Made by a program: the position numbers and the translations under genes. Below are positions 48,165-60,759 of a stretch of 64,000 bases of DNA, one piece after another. The DNA comes from Pantoea vagans (lineage in GTDB: Bacteria; Pseudomonadota; Gammaproteobacteria; Enterobacterales; Enterobacteriaceae), in assembly GCF_004792415.1 (NCBI RefSeq), contig NZ_CP038853.1, forward strand, positions 3,596,001-3,660,000, in the 5' to 3' direction. Position 1 is the stretch's first letter. Each line of letters starts with the position of its first letter. Under the pieces are notes generated by a model. That model was given only the letters and a program-made list of their open reading frames with translations. It did not search any database and was not told where the DNA came from.

Positions 48165-49781
48165 ATGACGATTTCTTACAGCCGCTGGCCGGACGATCTG
48201 GCCGCACGTTACCGTGAAAAAGGGTACTGGCTGGATCTGCCGATGACCGACATCCTGGAACGTCACCGCGACAGCGAATGCGTGGCGGTGATTGATGGCG
48301 ACCGGCAATTTACCTATCGCCAGATGGCCTCACTGAGTGACAATCTGGCAGCGGCCCTGCAGCGTCGTGGCCTGAAACCCGGTGATACGGCGCTGGTGCA
48401 GCTTGGCAACGTGGCGGAATTTTATCTGACGCTGTTTGCGCTGTTCAAAATCGGCGTCGCCCCGGTTAACGCCCTGTTCAGCCATCAGCGTACCGAACTG
48501 GTCGCCTATGCCAGTCAGATCGCGCCGTGCCTGTTGATTGCCGATCGCAGCCATCCCCTGTTCGCCGATGACGCCTTTATCACGCAGCTTCGCCGGGAAC
48601 AGCATTCACTGCAGCAGGTGATCCTGCGTAATGACGCTCATGCGGAAAACAGTCTCGACACCCTGCTGGCAGAACCCGCAGGTGACTTCAGGGCAACCCC
48701 GACCGCAGGCGATGACGTCGCTTTTTTCCAGCTGTCGGGCGGCAGTACCGGCACTCCGAAGCTGATCCCGCGTACCCACAATGATTACTACTACAGCATC
48801 CGGGAAAGTGACGTGATCTGCGGGGTCAACGAAGATACCCGTTACCTGATTGCCCTGCCCGCTGCGCATAATTTCCCGATGAGTTCTCCGGGCGCGCTGG
48901 GCGTCTTTTACGCGGGCGGCCAGGTGATCTTAGCGGCCGATCCCAGCGCGACCCTCTGTTTCCCGCTGATTGAAAAACATCAGGTTACTGATACCGGCCT
49001 GGTTCCACCCGCGGCCAGTCTCTGGCTACAGGCGATTCAGGAATGGGGCAGTAATGCCGCGCTGGCCTCACTGCAACGCATTCAGGTCGGTGGCGCAAAG
49101 CTGGGTGAAACGCTGGCTGCGCGCATTCAGAACGAGATGGGCTGTACCCTTCAGCAGGTGTTTGGGATGGCGGAAGGTCTGGTGAACTACACCCGGCTGG
49201 ATGACGATGAACAGACCATTCTCACCACGCAGGGACGCCCTATTTCTCCGGATGACGAGGTGTGGGTTGCAGATGAACAGGGGCAACCGCTGCCGGTCGG
49301 TGCCATTGGGCGCCTGATGACCCGCGGTCCCTACACGTTCCGCGGCTACTACAACAGCCCGGAACATAACGCCGCCAGCTTTGATGACCAGGGCTTCTAC
49401 TGCTCTGGCGATCTGGTTGAGATCACCCCCGCTGGCAACATCATTGTGCAGGGTCGGGAGAAAGATCAGATCAACCGGGGCGGCGAAAAGATCGCAGCTG
49501 AAGAGATTGAAAACCTGCTGCAGCGCCATGTGGATGTGATCCACGCGGCGCTGGTCTCTATGAGCGACGAACTGATGGGTGAAAAGAGCTGTGCGTTTAT
49601 TGTCACCCGTCAGCCGGTGAAACCGGTGGCGCTGCGTCGTCACCTGCGTGAACTGGGCGTCGCCGAATTTAAGCTGCCCGACCGTATTACCTGCGTAGAT
49701 GCCCTGCCGCTGACCGCGGTCGGCAAGGTGGACAAAAAACGTCTGCGCCAACAACTTGCCGATCAGCGTGCGCAAGCCTGA
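48165..49781 (+). CDS. entE: 2,3-dihydroxybenzoate-AMP ligase EntE
   Basis: EntE adenylates 2,3-dihydroxybenzoate and loads it on the EntB carrier domain. With the ATG at 48165 (AAAGGAA upstream) it has 538 residues; the longer frame overlaps entC out of phase. It is an ANL-family enzyme with phosphate loop [29 protein letters not shown], hinge region [14 protein letters not shown] and the catalytic Lys in [10 protein letters not shown] near the C-terminus. Confidence 0.97.
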   Translation: MTISYSRWPDDLAARYREKGYWLDLPMTDILERHRDSECVAVIDGDRQFTYRQMASLSDNLAAALQRRGLKPGDTALVQLGNVAEFYLTLFALFKIGVAPVNALFSHQRTELVAYASQIAPCLLIADRSHPLFADDAFITQLRREQHSLQQVILRNDAHAENSLDTLLAEPAGDFRATPTAGDDVAFFQLSGGSTGTPKLIPRTHNDYYYSIRESDVICGVNEDTRYLIALPAAHNFPMSSPGALGVFYAGGQVILAADPSATLCFPLIEKHQVTDTGLVPPAASLWLQAIQEWGSNAALASLQRIQVGGAKLGETLAARIQNEMGCTLQQVFGMAEGLVNYTRLDDDEQTILTTQGRPISPDDEVWVADEQGQPLPVGAIGRLMTRGPYTFRGYYNSPEHNAASFDDQGFYCSGDLVEITPAGNIIVQGREKDQINRGGEKIAAEEIENLLQRHVDVIHAALVSMSDELMGEKSCAFIVTRQPVKPVALRRHLRELGVAEFKLPDRITCVDALPLTAVGKVDKKRLRQQLADQRAQA

Positions 49782-49799
49782 TCTGTCCGGAGAATTTTA

Positions 49800-50654
49800 A
49801 TGGCTATTCCACAACTGACCTCTTATCCGCTACCTGACGCCACTGAGTTGCCGAACAACAAGGTGAAATGGACGCTGGAGCCGGGCCGTGCTGCCCTGCT
49901 GATCCACGATATGCAGCGCTATTTCCTTAACTTCTGGGGCGATAACAGCCCGCTGGTTGAGCAGGTCGTTGACAATATTGTCCGCCTGCGACGCTACTGC
50001 AAAGCGCAGGGCATTCCGGTGTTTTATACCGCTCAGCCTAACGCGCAGAGCGATGAAGATCGTGCGCTGCTCAACGATATGTGGGGACCCGGCCTGAATA
50101 AACATCCCGATCAGCAGAAGATCGTGGAGGCGCTGGCACCGGATGAGCACGATCAGGTCCTGACCAAGTGGCGCTACAGTGCGTTTCACCGCTCGCCGCT
50201 GGAGGCGATCCTGCAGGAGATGGGCCGCGATCAGCTGATTATTACCGGCGTCTATGCCCATATCGGCTGCCTGACCACCGCCACGGATGCGTTTATGCGT
50301 AATATCCAGCCGTTTATGGTGGCCGATGCGCTGGCTGACTTCAGCCGTGAGGAACATATGATGGCGCTGACCTACACCGCGGGTCGCAGCGGAAAGGTGG
50401 TGATGACCGCCGATCTGATGCCTGTGCCGCTCAGCAAAGACGAACTACGCGCGCTGATCCTGCCGCTGCTGGAAGATGATGAGGTGCCGGGCGATGATGA
50501 AAACCTGATCGACTACGGGCTGGATTCGGTACGCGTGATGGCGCTGGCGGCACGCTGGCGTCAGGTACATCGTGATATCGATTTTGTCAGCCTGGCCAGA
50601 AATCCGAGCATCGACGGCTGGTGGGCGCTGCTGTCGCGGGAGCCCGCTGAATGA
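49800..50654 (+). CDS. entB: Isochorismatase / aryl carrier protein EntB
   Basis: A bifunctional 284-residue protein. The N-terminal isochorismatase domain (about 1-205) hydrolyses isochorismate to dihydro-dihydroxybenzoate; LLIHDMQRYFL, KWRYSAFHRSPLE and GVYAHIGCLTTATDA are conserved. The C-terminal aryl carrier has Ser243 in DYGLDSVRVMAL as the phosphopantetheine site and presents dihydroxybenzoate to EntF. It overlaps entA by four bases. Confidence 0.97.
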   Translation: MAIPQLTSYPLPDATELPNNKVKWTLEPGRAALLIHDMQRYFLNFWGDNSPLVEQVVDNIVRLRRYCKAQGIPVFYTAQPNAQSDEDRALLNDMWGPGLNKHPDQQKIVEALAPDEHDQVLTKWRYSAFHRSPLEAILQEMGRDQLIITGVYAHIGCLTTATDAFMRNIQPFMVADALADFSREEHMMALTYTAGRSGKVVMTADLMPVPLSKDELRALILPLLEDDEVPGDDENLIDYGLDSVRVMALAARWRQVHRDIDFVSLARNPSIDGWWALLSREPAE

Positions 50655-51409
50655 GCCATGTATCCGATTTCAGCGGTAAAATCGTCTGGGTGACCGGTGC
50701 CGGTCAGGGCATTGGCTACCACACAGCGCTGGCTTTTCACCAGGCGGGCGCGCAGGTAGAGGCCTTTGATCTGCAGTTCCAGGGTCATGACTATCCGTTT
50801 TCCTGTCACATCATGGATGTAGCCGATCCGGCGCAGGTAAAATCAGTGTGTCAGCGGATGCTGGCCGCCCAGCCGCGCATCGATGTGCTGGTCAACGCAG
50901 CCGGTATTCTGCGTACTGGTACCACCGATGCGCTCTCATTTGCTGACTGGCAGGCCTGTCTTAACGTCAATGCGGGCGGTGCGTTTAACCTGTTTCAGCA
51001 GACGCTGCCGCGCTTTCGCGAACAGCGCGCCGGTGCCATCGTTACTGTCGCATCGAATTCAGCGCATGCACCGCGCATTGGTATGTCCGCTTATGGTGCG
51101 TCAAAAGCCGCGCTGCGCAGCCTCTGTCTGACCGTGGGTCTGGAAATGGCGCCTTACGGTGTGCGCTGTAATATTGTTTCGCCTGGCTCCACTGACACCG
51201 ATATGCAGCGCAGCCTGTGGCACACACCAGCCGGCGAGCAGGAGATGATTGCGGGCTTCCCGGATCAGTTTAAGCTGGGTATTCCGCTGGGCAAGATCGC
51301 GCAGCCGCAGGAAATTGCGGCCACCGTTCTGTTTCTCGCGTCGGATCTTGCCAGCCATGTGACGCTGCAGGATATTGTGGTCGATGGCGGCGCAACCCTG
51401 GGAGCCTGA
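50651..51409 (+). CDS. entA: 2,3-dihydro-2,3-dihydroxybenzoate dehydrogenase EntA
   Basis: EntA oxidises dihydro-dihydroxybenzoate to 2,3-dihydroxybenzoate with NAD. It is a classical SDR of 252 residues with [12 protein letters not shown] and an intact YGASK catalytic motif, which contrasts with the altered SDR at 12142. It overlaps entB by four bases, and entH starts three bases after it. Confidence 0.97.
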   Translation: MSHVSDFSGKIVWVTGAGQGIGYHTALAFHQAGAQVEAFDLQFQGHDYPFSCHIMDVADPAQVKSVCQRMLAAQPRIDVLVNAAGILRTGTTDALSFADWQACLNVNAGGAFNLFQQTLPRFREQRAGAIVTVASNSAHAPRIGMSAYGASKAALRSLCLTVGLEMAPYGVRCNIVSPGSTDTDMQRSLWHTPAGEQEMIAGFPDQFKLGIPLGKIAQPQEIAATVLFLASDLASHVTLQDIVVDGGATLGA

Positions 51410-51411
51410 TA

Positions 51412-51831
51412 ATGACAGCGATCTGGAAACGATCCCTTGATCTTCCTGCACTGAACAAGCTGGGTGAGCACTCACTGGTGGCGCATCTGGGGATCGTTTT
51501 TACCGCAATTGGTGACGATTATCTGGAAGCGACAATGCCGGTCGATGCCCGGACGCAGCAGCCGTTCGGGTTGCTGCATGGCGGCGCCTCCGTGGTGCTG
51601 GCGGAGTCGATGGGTTCAATTGCCGGGTATATGGCGGTGGAAGAAGGCAGCAGCGTGGTCGGTGTTGAAGTTAACGCCAGCCATCATCGCGCGGTGTCAG
51701 CGGGACGGGTGCGGGGGACCTGCCGTCCACTGCATCTGGGTAAACGCAGTCAGAGCTGGCAGATTGAGATTCGGAACAGTCGGGATCAGCTGTGCTGCAC
51801 TGCGCGACTGAGCGTAGCGGTCATGAGCTAG
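51412..51831 (+). CDS. entH: Enterobactin proofreading thioesterase EntH
   Basis: EntH removes wrongly loaded groups from the EntB carrier. The 139-residue hotdog-fold thioesterase has [19 protein letters not shown], with the active-site Glu in the LAES segment, and [13 protein letters not shown]. It is the last gene of entCEBAH. Here it is followed by obgE, not cstA as in E. coli, marking the right border of the island. Confidence 0.96.
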   Translation: MTAIWKRSLDLPALNKLGEHSLVAHLGIVFTAIGDDYLEATMPVDARTQQPFGLLHGGASVVLAESMGSIAGYMAVEEGSSVVGVEVNASHHRAVSAGRVRGTCRPLHLGKRSQSWQIEIRNSRDQLCCTARLSVAVMS

Positions 51832-51844
51832 CGGCAGAAAGAAC

Positions 51845-51875
51845 GATGCCCCCTTTCATACTGAAAGAGGGCATC
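51845..51875. terminator. Hairpin between entH and obgE
   Basis: GATGCCC-C-CTTTCA pairs with TGAAAG-A-GGGCATC around a TAC loop, one mismatch in a 14-step stem. No strong T-run follows; the minus strand has only GTTCTTTCT. It could end both convergent units weakly or protect their 3' ends. Confidence 0.65.
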
Positions 51876-51902
51876 ACATATTACGCTGTAGCAGGCGTTC
51901 TG

Positions 51903-53159
<1,257 letters not shown>

Positions 53160-53246
53160 TCAGGATTGGCTTTCGCCAGTGCGTACACAAAGTGTACAGC
53201 AAACTTTTGTGATGCGTCGCTTTTACCGCGACAGACCGCAGAATGT

Positions 53247-53272
53247 AAAAAGCCCCGCAGGAGCTGCGGGGC
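53247..53272 (-). terminator. rplU-rpmA terminator
   Basis: GCCCCGCAG and CTGCGGGGC form a perfect 9-bp stem with loop GAG, followed by five T on the minus strand, 47 bases past the rpmA stop. It should end the rplU-rpmA transcript before obgE. Confidence 0.88.
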
Positions 53273-53318
53273 CTTCAATTCGTGCGTTCAGACGTTAAAC
53301 GTCTGCGTCACGACAACC

Positions 53319-53579
<261 letters not shown>

Positions 53580-53591
53580 TCAGATCTCCTC

Positions 53592-53903
53592 TTACGCCGT
53601 GATACCAGTGATTTTCACATCAGTGAACCACTGGCGATGGCCTGCTTGCTTACGGTAGTGCTTACGACGACGAAACTTAACAATCTTAATTTTCTCGCCA
53701 CGACCGTGAGCAACAACTTCTGCCTTGATCATTCCGCCTGAAACCAGTGGCGCGCCGATTTTCACGTCTTCGCCATTAGCAATCATCAGAACCTGGTCAA
53801 ACTCAATCGTTTCACCGGTTGCGATGTCCAGCTTTTCCAGGCGAACGGTCTGACCTTCGCTTACTCGGTGTTGTTTACCACCACTTTGGAAAACCGCGTA
53901 CAT
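53592..53903 (-). CDS. rplU: 50S ribosomal protein L21
   Basis: L21 binds 23S rRNA in the 50S subunit. The 103-residue protein begins [18 protein letters not shown] and ends KITGITA, with the [13 protein letters not shown] signature. It heads rplU-rpmA and diverges from ispB, with a recognisable promoter in the gap. Confidence 0.98.
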   Translation of the reverse strand: MYAVFQSGGKQHRVSEGQTVRLEKLDIATGETIEFDQVLMIANGEDVKIGAPLVSGGMIKAEVVAHGRGEKIKIVKFRRRKHYRKQAGHRQWFTDVKITGITA

Positions 53904-53974
53904 ATAAAACTCCGCTTCTGCGCTTGCCTTTTAGTTCATCAGGCGGCGCGCTAAATATTCACAATAGGGCGCGA

Positions 53975-54003
53975 ATTCTACGCAAAACTCCAGAAGAAGA
54001 CAA
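53975..54003 (-). promoter_or_regulatory. rplU-rpmA promoter
   Basis: On the minus strand -35 TTGTCT (53998-54003), a 17-bp spacer and -10 TAGAAT (53975-53980), followed by a GC-rich discriminator (TCGCGCCC) typical of ribosomal-protein promoters. It is about 70 bp before rplU. Confidence 0.72.
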
Positions 54004-54159
54004 GAGCACTTTGCACACTCTTGCAGAAAAAAAACACAGGCTGAATGCAACCGTTTCTCAGGCACAAAATTCAAGTACAATCAGTAACAGATTACCTGAA
54101 CGCTGGCTGGGTAAACCACTTACCATGGCAGAGATAACGAGTCATAGCTGAAAAGACGA

Positions 54160-55131
54160 ATGAACTTAGAACAGATTAATGAATTAACCGCACAGGATAT
54201 GGCTGCCGTTAACCAGACCATCCTCGACCAGCTGAATTCGGATGTCTCGCTCATCAACCAGTTGGGCTACTACATCATCAGTGGCGGGGGCAAGCGTATC
54301 CGTCCCATTATTGCCGTGCTATCTGCACGTGCCATGGGCTACAAGGGCGACCTGCACGTGACCAATGCGGCGCTGATCGAATTTATCCACACCGCCACGC
54401 TGCTGCATGACGATGTCGTGGATGAATCCGATATGCGTCGTGGCAAAGCGACCGCGAACGCGGCGTTTGGCAATGCGGCAAGCGTGCTGGTCGGTGATTT
54501 TATTTACACTCGCGCCTTCCAGATGATGACCAGCATGGGGTCGCTGCGTATCCTGGCGCTGATGTCAGAGGCGGTAAACGTGATTGCTGAAGGCGAAGTC
54601 CTGCAGCTGATGAACGTCAACGACCCGGACATCACCGAAGAGAGCTACATGCGCGTGATTTACAGTAAGACCGCGCGCCTGTTTGAAGCGGCCTCACAGG
54701 CCTCGGCGATACTGGCTGAAGCGACACCTGAAGAGGAAAAAGCGCTGCAGGATTATGGACGCTATCTGGGTACCGCTTTCCAGTTAATTGACGATTTGCT
54801 GGATTACAGTGCTGACGGCGAGACGCTGGGTAAAAATACCGGCGATGACCTGAGCGAAGGCAAACCGACGCTGCCGCTGCTGCATGCCATGCAGCACGGC
54901 TCGCCTGAACAGGCGAAGATGATCCGTGAAGCCATCGAGCAGGGAAATGGCCGCCATCTGCTGGAGCCGGTGCTGGAAGCGATGAATCAGTGTGGTTCGC
55001 TGGAATGGACGCGTAGCCGCGCGGAACAGGAAGCGGATAAAGCGATTGAAGCCTTGCGGATTCTGCCCGAATCCCCCTGGCGCAGCGCGCTGGAGTCGCT
55101 GGCACACATGTCAGTTCAGCGCGACTTCTGA
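54160..55131 (+). CDS. ispB: Octaprenyl diphosphate synthase
   Basis: IspB makes the C40 side chain of ubiquinone and menaquinone. The 323-residue all-trans prenyl transferase has both Asp-rich motifs, LLHDDVVDESD with DMRRGK and FQLIDDLLDY, and GGGKRIRP near the start. It diverges from rplU and is followed by a terminator. Confidence 0.97.
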   Translation: MNLEQINELTAQDMAAVNQTILDQLNSDVSLINQLGYYIISGGGKRIRPIIAVLSARAMGYKGDLHVTNAALIEFIHTATLLHDDVVDESDMRRGKATANAAFGNAASVLVGDFIYTRAFQMMTSMGSLRILALMSEAVNVIAEGEVLQLMNVNDPDITEESYMRVIYSKTARLFEAASQASAILAEATPEEEKALQDYGRYLGTAFQLIDDLLDYSADGETLGKNTGDDLSEGKPTLPLLHAMQHGSPEQAKMIREAIEQGNGRHLLEPVLEAMNQCGSLEWTRSRAEQEADKAIEALRILPESPWRSALESLAHMSVQRDF

Positions 55132-55138
55132 TCCCTCA

Positions 55139-55162
55139 CGGAGCCTGCCGGGCTCCGTTTTT
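55139..55162 (+). terminator. ispB terminator
   Basis: CGGAGCC and GGCTCCG form a 7-bp stem with loop TGCCG, followed by TTTTT, beginning eight bases after the ispB stop. Confidence 0.87.
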
Positions 55163-55254
55163 ACGACCCTGCTCTCACTTCTTTTTGTTCCCTCTTAGCT
55201 ATTGCACTCCTGTTGCGTGCCACCACACAGACCAGACGCGGGATCCAAATATTA

Positions 55255-55302
55255 CTGGAAATTAACAGGAAATATTTGCTATAAAATTCTGGCTATTTCC
55301 AG
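55255..55302 (+). promoter_or_regulatory. sfsB promoter with flanking inverted repeat
   Basis: CTGGAAAT (55255-55262) and ATTTCCAG (55295-55302) are perfect inverted arms around a TATAAAAT-like -10 (55280-55286); a related CAGGAAAT lies inside the interval. This arrangement about 70-110 bp before sfsB suggests operator half-sites across the promoter, possibly for autoregulation by the Ner-like product. Confidence 0.45.
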
Positions 55303-55368
55303 ATAATGGTAAAAGGAAAGCCAGCGTCTCGCTGGATGATGCAATGACAAGGAAAAGGAGAACAGGTT

Positions 55369-55653
55369 ATGCAAAAAATAAAGGAAGACTGGCACCCGGC
55401 TGACATTATCGCGGCGCTGCATAAGCGTGGTATGACGCTGGCAGCGCTGTCACGCGCAGCAGGCCTGAGTTCATCCACGCTGGCGAATGCACTGACGCGT
55501 CCATGGCCCAAAGGTGAATGGCTGATCGCCGACGCGATCAAGGTTCATCCCTGTGAGATCTGGCCCAGCCGCTATTACGATCCCGATACAAACTGCCTGC
55601 TGGATCGCAGAAAACGTATCCGGACGCCTGCCGATCAGACGGATAACGCCTGA
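55369..55653 (+). CDS. sfsB: Ner-like DNA-binding transcriptional regulator SfsB (Nlp)
   Basis: A 94-residue helix-turn-helix protein of the Ner/Nlp type, phage repressor-like, linked in E. coli to maltose-gene activation. WHPADIIAALHKRG, the HTH segment LAALSRAAGLSSSTLANAL and RPWPKGEWLIADA are conserved; the C-terminal part differs from E. coli. AAGGAG precedes the ATG. It is a single-gene unit between ispB and murA. Confidence 0.92.
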   Translation: MQKIKEDWHPADIIAALHKRGMTLAALSRAAGLSSSTLANALTRPWPKGEWLIADAIKVHPCEIWPSRYYDPDTNCLLDRRKRIRTPADQTDNA

Positions 55654-55675
55654 GATCTCTGGCGATCCTCAGGCC

Positions 55676-55703
55676 AAAAAAAACCAGCCCCCGCGGGGGC
55701 TGG
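55676..55703 (-). terminator. murA terminator
   Basis: The perfect palindrome CCAGCCCCCGCGGGGGCTGG (55684-55703) is followed by eight T on the minus strand, 23 bases past the murA stop. It may also stop sfsB on the plus strand less efficiently. Confidence 0.88.
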
Positions 55704-55725
55704 CTATTTCAGCGCATCTGCAGGA

Positions 55726-57000
<1,275 letters not shown>

Positions 57001-57052
57001 TTAACTAGCTAAAAATTGGACTCGCCCACGGCGAGTTCACCACGCTGCGGGA

Positions 57053-57310
57053 TCAGAAACCGTTGAGTTTACGGTCACGCGCCCATTCAGCGGGAGTATA
57101 GGTTTTGATAGAGACAGCATGCATGCGGTTATCCGCGATGAACTCCATCAGCGGCGCGTAGACAGCCTGCTGCTTTTTCACGCGGCTCAGTTCGCCAAAC
57201 AGTTCGCCTACGGCGATCACCTGAAAATGGCTGCCATCGTTGCTCATCACATGAACTTCGTCTAAAGGCAATGCGGCCATCAGCACGGCCTGAATTTCAC
57301 TGTTTTCCAT
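57053..57310 (-). CDS. ibaG: BolA-family iron-sulfur/acid-stress protein IbaG
   Basis: An 85-residue BolA-like protein, which interacts with monothiol glutaredoxin and influences acid resistance in E. coli. The core [16 protein letters not shown] and the C-terminal segment [18 protein letters not shown] carry the family residues. The ATG at 57310 matches the E. coli start; a GTG at 57325 is also in frame. It is cotranscribed with murA and separated from mlaB by a terminator. Confidence 0.95.
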   Translation of the reverse strand: MENSEIQAVLMAALPLDEVHVMSNDGSHFQVIAVGELFGELSRVKKQQAVYAPLMEFIADNRMHAVSIKTYTPAEWARDRKLNGF

Positions 57311-57379
57311 TGGGCTTAACTTCACTTAATAATAATAAGGCTGACATAGTAGAGGAAAGCGGCTGACTCTTAAATACGC

Positions 57380-57404
57380 AAAAGCCCCTGTTGAAAACAG
57401 GGGC
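57380..57404 (-). terminator. mlaFEDCB terminator
   Basis: GCCCCTGTT and AACAGGGGC form a perfect 9-bp stem with a three-base loop, then TTTT on the minus strand, 20 bases past the mlaB stop. It would separate mlaFEDCB from ibaG-murA. Confidence 0.82.
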
Positions 57405-57423
57405 TTAGCATAACAACCGGAAA

Positions 57424-57729
57424 TCAGGCGCTTTTATCCGCAGAAACAATAATCTGTTGCAGATTGTAAAGCGTAATCAGCGAGTGCAGTTTGTCACTGA
57501 TACCCGTAAAGCGTGGAGTAATGCCCTGTGCCCGGGCGATTTCCCGCAGGTGCACCAGCAGGGCGAGACCGGAAGAATCAACACGCTCCAGCGCTGCAAC
57601 GTCGATGGTATCGACATCTTTAATCAGCGTTTCACGTTGCTGCCACAGGCTCATTAACGTGTCGCGATCCAGTTCGCCTTTCAGCAATAGCGTGCTGGCT
57701 TCCCGCTCCCAGCGTAACGATTCGTGCAT
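57424..57729 (-). CDS. mlaB: Phospholipid transport STAS-domain protein MlaB
   Basis: MlaB is the small cytoplasmic STAS subunit that stabilises MlaF in the MlaFEDB complex. The 101-residue protein shows the STAS segment VDSSGLALLVHL, with the conserved Asp-Ser pair; overall sequence is more divergent than its neighbours. Its start overlaps the mlaC stop as TAATG. Confidence 0.94.
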   Translation of the reverse strand: MHESLRWEREASTLLLKGELDRDTLMSLWQQRETLIKDVDTIDVAALERVDSSGLALLVHLREIARAQGITPRFTGISDKLHSLITLYNLQQIIVSADKSA

Positions 57730-58364
57730 TATTTTTGTTTATCCAGCGTAATTGGCTGTGCCGCAGAGGATTTCAGTTGCGCTGTCAGACCGTCAATACC
57801 TTTAGTACGTAACAGATCGCTCCACTCATTTTGTTTGGTGGTGATCATGCTCACGCCTTCGGCGATCATGTCATAAGCCTGCCAGTTACCGGTCTGGCTG
57901 TTTTTACGCCACTGGAAGTCGAGACGAACTGGTGGACGGCCATTAGGATCGATGATGGAGACCCGAATAGCGACAATCTGAGCATCGCCCAATGGCTGCT
58001 CAGGCTGAATCTGGTAGCTCTGACCGTTATAGAGTGCCAGTGCCTGACCATAAGCCTGGGCCAGATAGTCACCAAAGGCGCTGAAGTAGGCTTCACGCTG
58101 CGCCGGCGTCGAATCACGATAGTAGCGGCCCAGCACTAACGCGCCCGCGTATTTGATCTGTACATAGGGCAGCAGCTCCTGACGCACAATCTGACGCAGG
58201 TAGTTTGGGTCCTGCTTGATTTTCGGCTGCTCATTTTTCAGACGGGTAAACGTCTTTTCCGCCGCTTCGTTCATCAGCTTGTAGGGATTGCTCTGATCGG
58301 CTGCTGTCGCCGTCAGCGGTACGGCAACCACCAGCATGGTAATCATCAGTAAACGTTTAAACAT
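57729..58364 (-). CDS. mlaC: Periplasmic phospholipid-binding protein MlaC
   Basis: MlaC shuttles phospholipids through the periplasm between the outer-membrane MlaA complex and MlaFEDB. The 211-residue protein has a signal peptide cut after TATAA-like residues near 21 and the Tol_Ttg2 fold, with [21 protein letters not shown] and [21 protein letters not shown]. It lies 15 bases after mlaD. Confidence 0.96.
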   Translation of the reverse strand: MFKRLLMITMLVVAVPLTATAADQSNPYKLMNEAAEKTFTRLKNEQPKIKQDPNYLRQIVRQELLPYVQIKYAGALVLGRYYRDSTPAQREAYFSAFGDYLAQAYGQALALYNGQSYQIQPEQPLGDAQIVAIRVSIIDPNGRPPVRLDFQWRKNSQTGNWQAYDMIAEGVSMITTKQNEWSDLLRTKGIDGLTAQLKSSAAQPITLDKQK

Positions 58365-58379
58365 GGTATACCCTCTTCT

Positions 58380-58925
58380 TTAAGGTTGAGCCGGTGCCGC
58401 AGGCGCAGCACTGTCGCCTTCCTGCGCATCCTTGTTGTCACTGTTTTGCTTGTTATCGCCGCTCTTATAAAGGAACTGGCCAATCAGGTCTTCAAGCACC
58501 ATCGCTGACTTGGTATCGCGCAGCGTATCGCCATCTTTCAGCATCGCCGAACCGAGTTCAGGATCGTCAAAGCCTAAGTTGAGCGCCAGGAACTGCTCAC
58601 CCAGCAGTCCCTGCGTGCGAATCGCCAGCGAGCTGGTGTCTGAAATTTTATTCGCATACTGATCGCTGATCTCCATCGTGACACGTGGCAGCAGCGTTTT
58701 CGGTTCAAGCTCAATGTCCGTTACCCGGCCAATCACCACACCGCCGATTTTGACCGGCGAACTGGCTTTCAGGCCGCCGATATTGTCAAACGTGGCGTAG
58801 AGTTTCCATGTTGGCTCTGTGCCCATCGACTTTAAATCGGCGACGCGCAGACAGAGAAACAATGCGGCGATCAACGCCATAATCATAAAAATGCCAACCC
58901 AGATTTCGCTTTTTTTGCTTTGCAT
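58380..58925 (-). CDS. mlaD: Phospholipid transport MCE-domain protein MlaD
   Basis: MlaD is a membrane-anchored MCE protein that forms a hexameric ring above MlaE. With the ATG at 58925 (MQSKKSEIWVGIFM) it has 181 residues: one membrane segment (about 8-28), the MCE domain (about 39-117, with FDNIGGLKASSPVKIGGVVIGRV), a helical region (AMVLEDLIGQFL) and a Pro/Ala-rich tail. It starts four bases after the mlaE stop. Confidence 0.97.
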   Translation of the reverse strand: MQSKKSEIWVGIFMIMALIAALFLCLRVADLKSMGTEPTWKLYATFDNIGGLKASSPVKIGGVVIGRVTDIELEPKTLLPRVTMEISDQYANKISDTSSLAIRTQGLLGEQFLALNLGFDDPELGSAMLKDGDTLRDTKSAMVLEDLIGQFLYKSGDNKQNSDNKDAQEGDSAAPAAPAQP

Positions 58926-58929
58926 TGCA

Positions 58930-59712
58930 TCAATTCCCAAACATCAGTGCTGTCAGCACAAAATCCAACCCGAGCACCGCCAGTGAAGCATGTACTACGG
59001 TACGCGTTGTCGCGCGACTGATCCCTTCAGAAGTGGGAATCGCGTCATAGCCATTAAAAAGAGCAATCCAGGTAACCGTCACGGCAAAGACGGCGCTTTT
59101 GATGATGCAGTTAACAACGTCGGTGCGGAAATCGACCGCGTTCTGCATGGCTGACCAGAAGAAACCAGGATCGATTCCCTTCCAGCTCACGCCAACCAGG
59201 GCACCGCCAGCAATGCCTACCGCGGTGAAGATCAGTGCGAGTAGCGGCATACTGATAAAACCGGCCCAGAAGCGCGGCGAAACGACGCGACGCAACGGAT
59301 CCACCGCCATCATCTCCATACTGGAGAGCTGTTCAGTGGCTTTCATCAGACCGATTTCAGCCGTGAGGGCCGAGCCTGCCCGCCCGGCAAACAGCAGCGC
59401 GGTCACGACCGGCCCCAGCTCACGCAGCAACGACAGCGCCACCAGCATGCCCAGACTGGTTTCAGCACCGTAAGTGGTCAGTACCAGATAACCCTGCAGT
59501 CCCAGTACCATGCCGATAAACAGGCCCGACACCACAATAATCAGTAACGACAACACGCCAACACTATAGAGCTGTTTAATCAGTAGCGGCGAGTGTCTGC
59601 GGAACGCGGGTTTTCCTACCAGCGCGTGAAACAGCATTAATCCTGCGCGTCCAAAACTGGCGCACGTTTCAATTCCCTGACGACCGAATGACGCCAGCGC
59701 CTTCAAGACCAT
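58930..59712 (-). CDS. mlaE: Phospholipid transport permease MlaE
   Basis: MlaE is the inner-membrane permease of the Mla phospholipid transporter. The 260-residue protein has five or six membrane segments and the MlaE-family hallmark [24 protein letters not shown]. It starts four bases after the mlaF stop, in the tightly packed mlaFEDCB operon. Confidence 0.97.
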   Translation of the reverse strand: MVLKALASFGRQGIETCASFGRAGLMLFHALVGKPAFRRHSPLLIKQLYSVGVLSLLIIVVSGLFIGMVLGLQGYLVLTTYGAETSLGMLVALSLLRELGPVVTALLFAGRAGSALTAEIGLMKATEQLSSMEMMAVDPLRRVVSPRFWAGFISMPLLALIFTAVGIAGGALVGVSWKGIDPGFFWSAMQNAVDFRTDVVNCIIKSAVFAVTVTWIALFNGYDAIPTSEGISRATTRTVVHASLAVLGLDFVLTALMFGN

Positions 59713-59716
59713 CTGT

Positions 59717-60532
59717 TTAGTTACTCCCTGAGCCGGTTAAATCAGCGAGATAGTCGCCGGCAGGAAAACGGAAGGGAACCGGACCATCCGCATCGCCATC
59801 AATAAACTGGCGGACGCGCGGGTCATTATTCTCTCGCAGTTCCGGCGTGGTGCCGTGTGCGATAATTTTTTGTCCGGCCACGATATAGGCATAGTCCGCA
59901 ATACTCAGTACTTCCGGTACGTCGTGCGAGACCACAATACAGGTCAGGCCCAGAGCATGGTTCAGTTCATCAATGAGTTTGACCAGCACACCCATGGTGA
60001 TGGGATCCTGACCGACAAAAGGCTCATCGAACATGATCAGTTCCGGCTCAAGCGCAATCGCGCGCGCCAGCGCCACACGACGCGCCATTCCGCCCGACAG
60101 CTCAGCCGGTTTCAGTTGAGCTGCGCCACGCAGCCCCACGGCTTCCAGCTTCATTAATACCGTGCTGTGCAGAATAGGTGCGGGAAGACGGGTATGTTCG
60201 CGCAGCGGCCAGGCGACATTTTCATAGACCGTTAAGTCAGTAAATAGCGCGCCAGACTGGAACAGCATGCTCATCTTCTTGCGCGCTTCATACAATTTAG
60301 CGCGCGACAATGACGGAATGTTTTCGCCACGGAAAAAGATGTCACCGCGGGTCGGCTGAAGTTGCCCCCCAATCAAGCGTAGCAGAGTGGTTTTCCCTAT
60401 CCCCGACGGTCCCATTATCGCCGTCACTTTGCCTTTCGGCACGGTCAGCGAAATGTCGTCGAAGATGGTGCGATCTCCGCGCGAAAAACTCACGCCACGA
60501 ACCTCAACCAGATTCGTTTGCTGCTGGATCAT
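59717..60532 (-). CDS. mlaF: Phospholipid transport ATPase MlaF
   Basis: MlaF is the ABC ATPase of the Mla system, maintaining outer-membrane lipid asymmetry. The 271-residue protein has Walker [10 protein letters not shown], signature [14 protein letters not shown], Walker [14 protein letters not shown] and the switch His in VVSHDVPE. It is the first gene of mlaFEDCB and diverges from yrbG. Confidence 0.97.
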   Translation of the reverse strand: MIQQQTNLVEVRGVSFSRGDRTIFDDISLTVPKGKVTAIMGPSGIGKTTLLRLIGGQLQPTRGDIFFRGENIPSLSRAKLYEARKKMSMLFQSGALFTDLTVYENVAWPLREHTRLPAPILHSTVLMKLEAVGLRGAAQLKPAELSGGMARRVALARAIALEPELIMFDEPFVGQDPITMGVLVKLIDELNHALGLTCIVVSHDVPEVLSIADYAYIVAGQKIIAHGTTPELRENNDPRVRQFIDGDADGPVPFRFPAGDYLADLTGSGSN

Positions 60533-60759
60533 TATTACCTCTTGTAAGGATCGGGCGTAAACATGGGGTACGATGGTAGCCTGTTCGGTCCTGATTCACG
60601 ATAGCTTTACAGAAACTTACCGCTAAGATTTGGCGAAAATGGTCATTAAATTTACTTTTGCCGTTCAGACGGTCAAAATCAGCGGCTGTCTCGCCAAACA
60701 GAACCTTAAACCGGTCGGTAAAGGCATTGCCGGCCCGGGTTTTTACGCAAGGATTTTTC

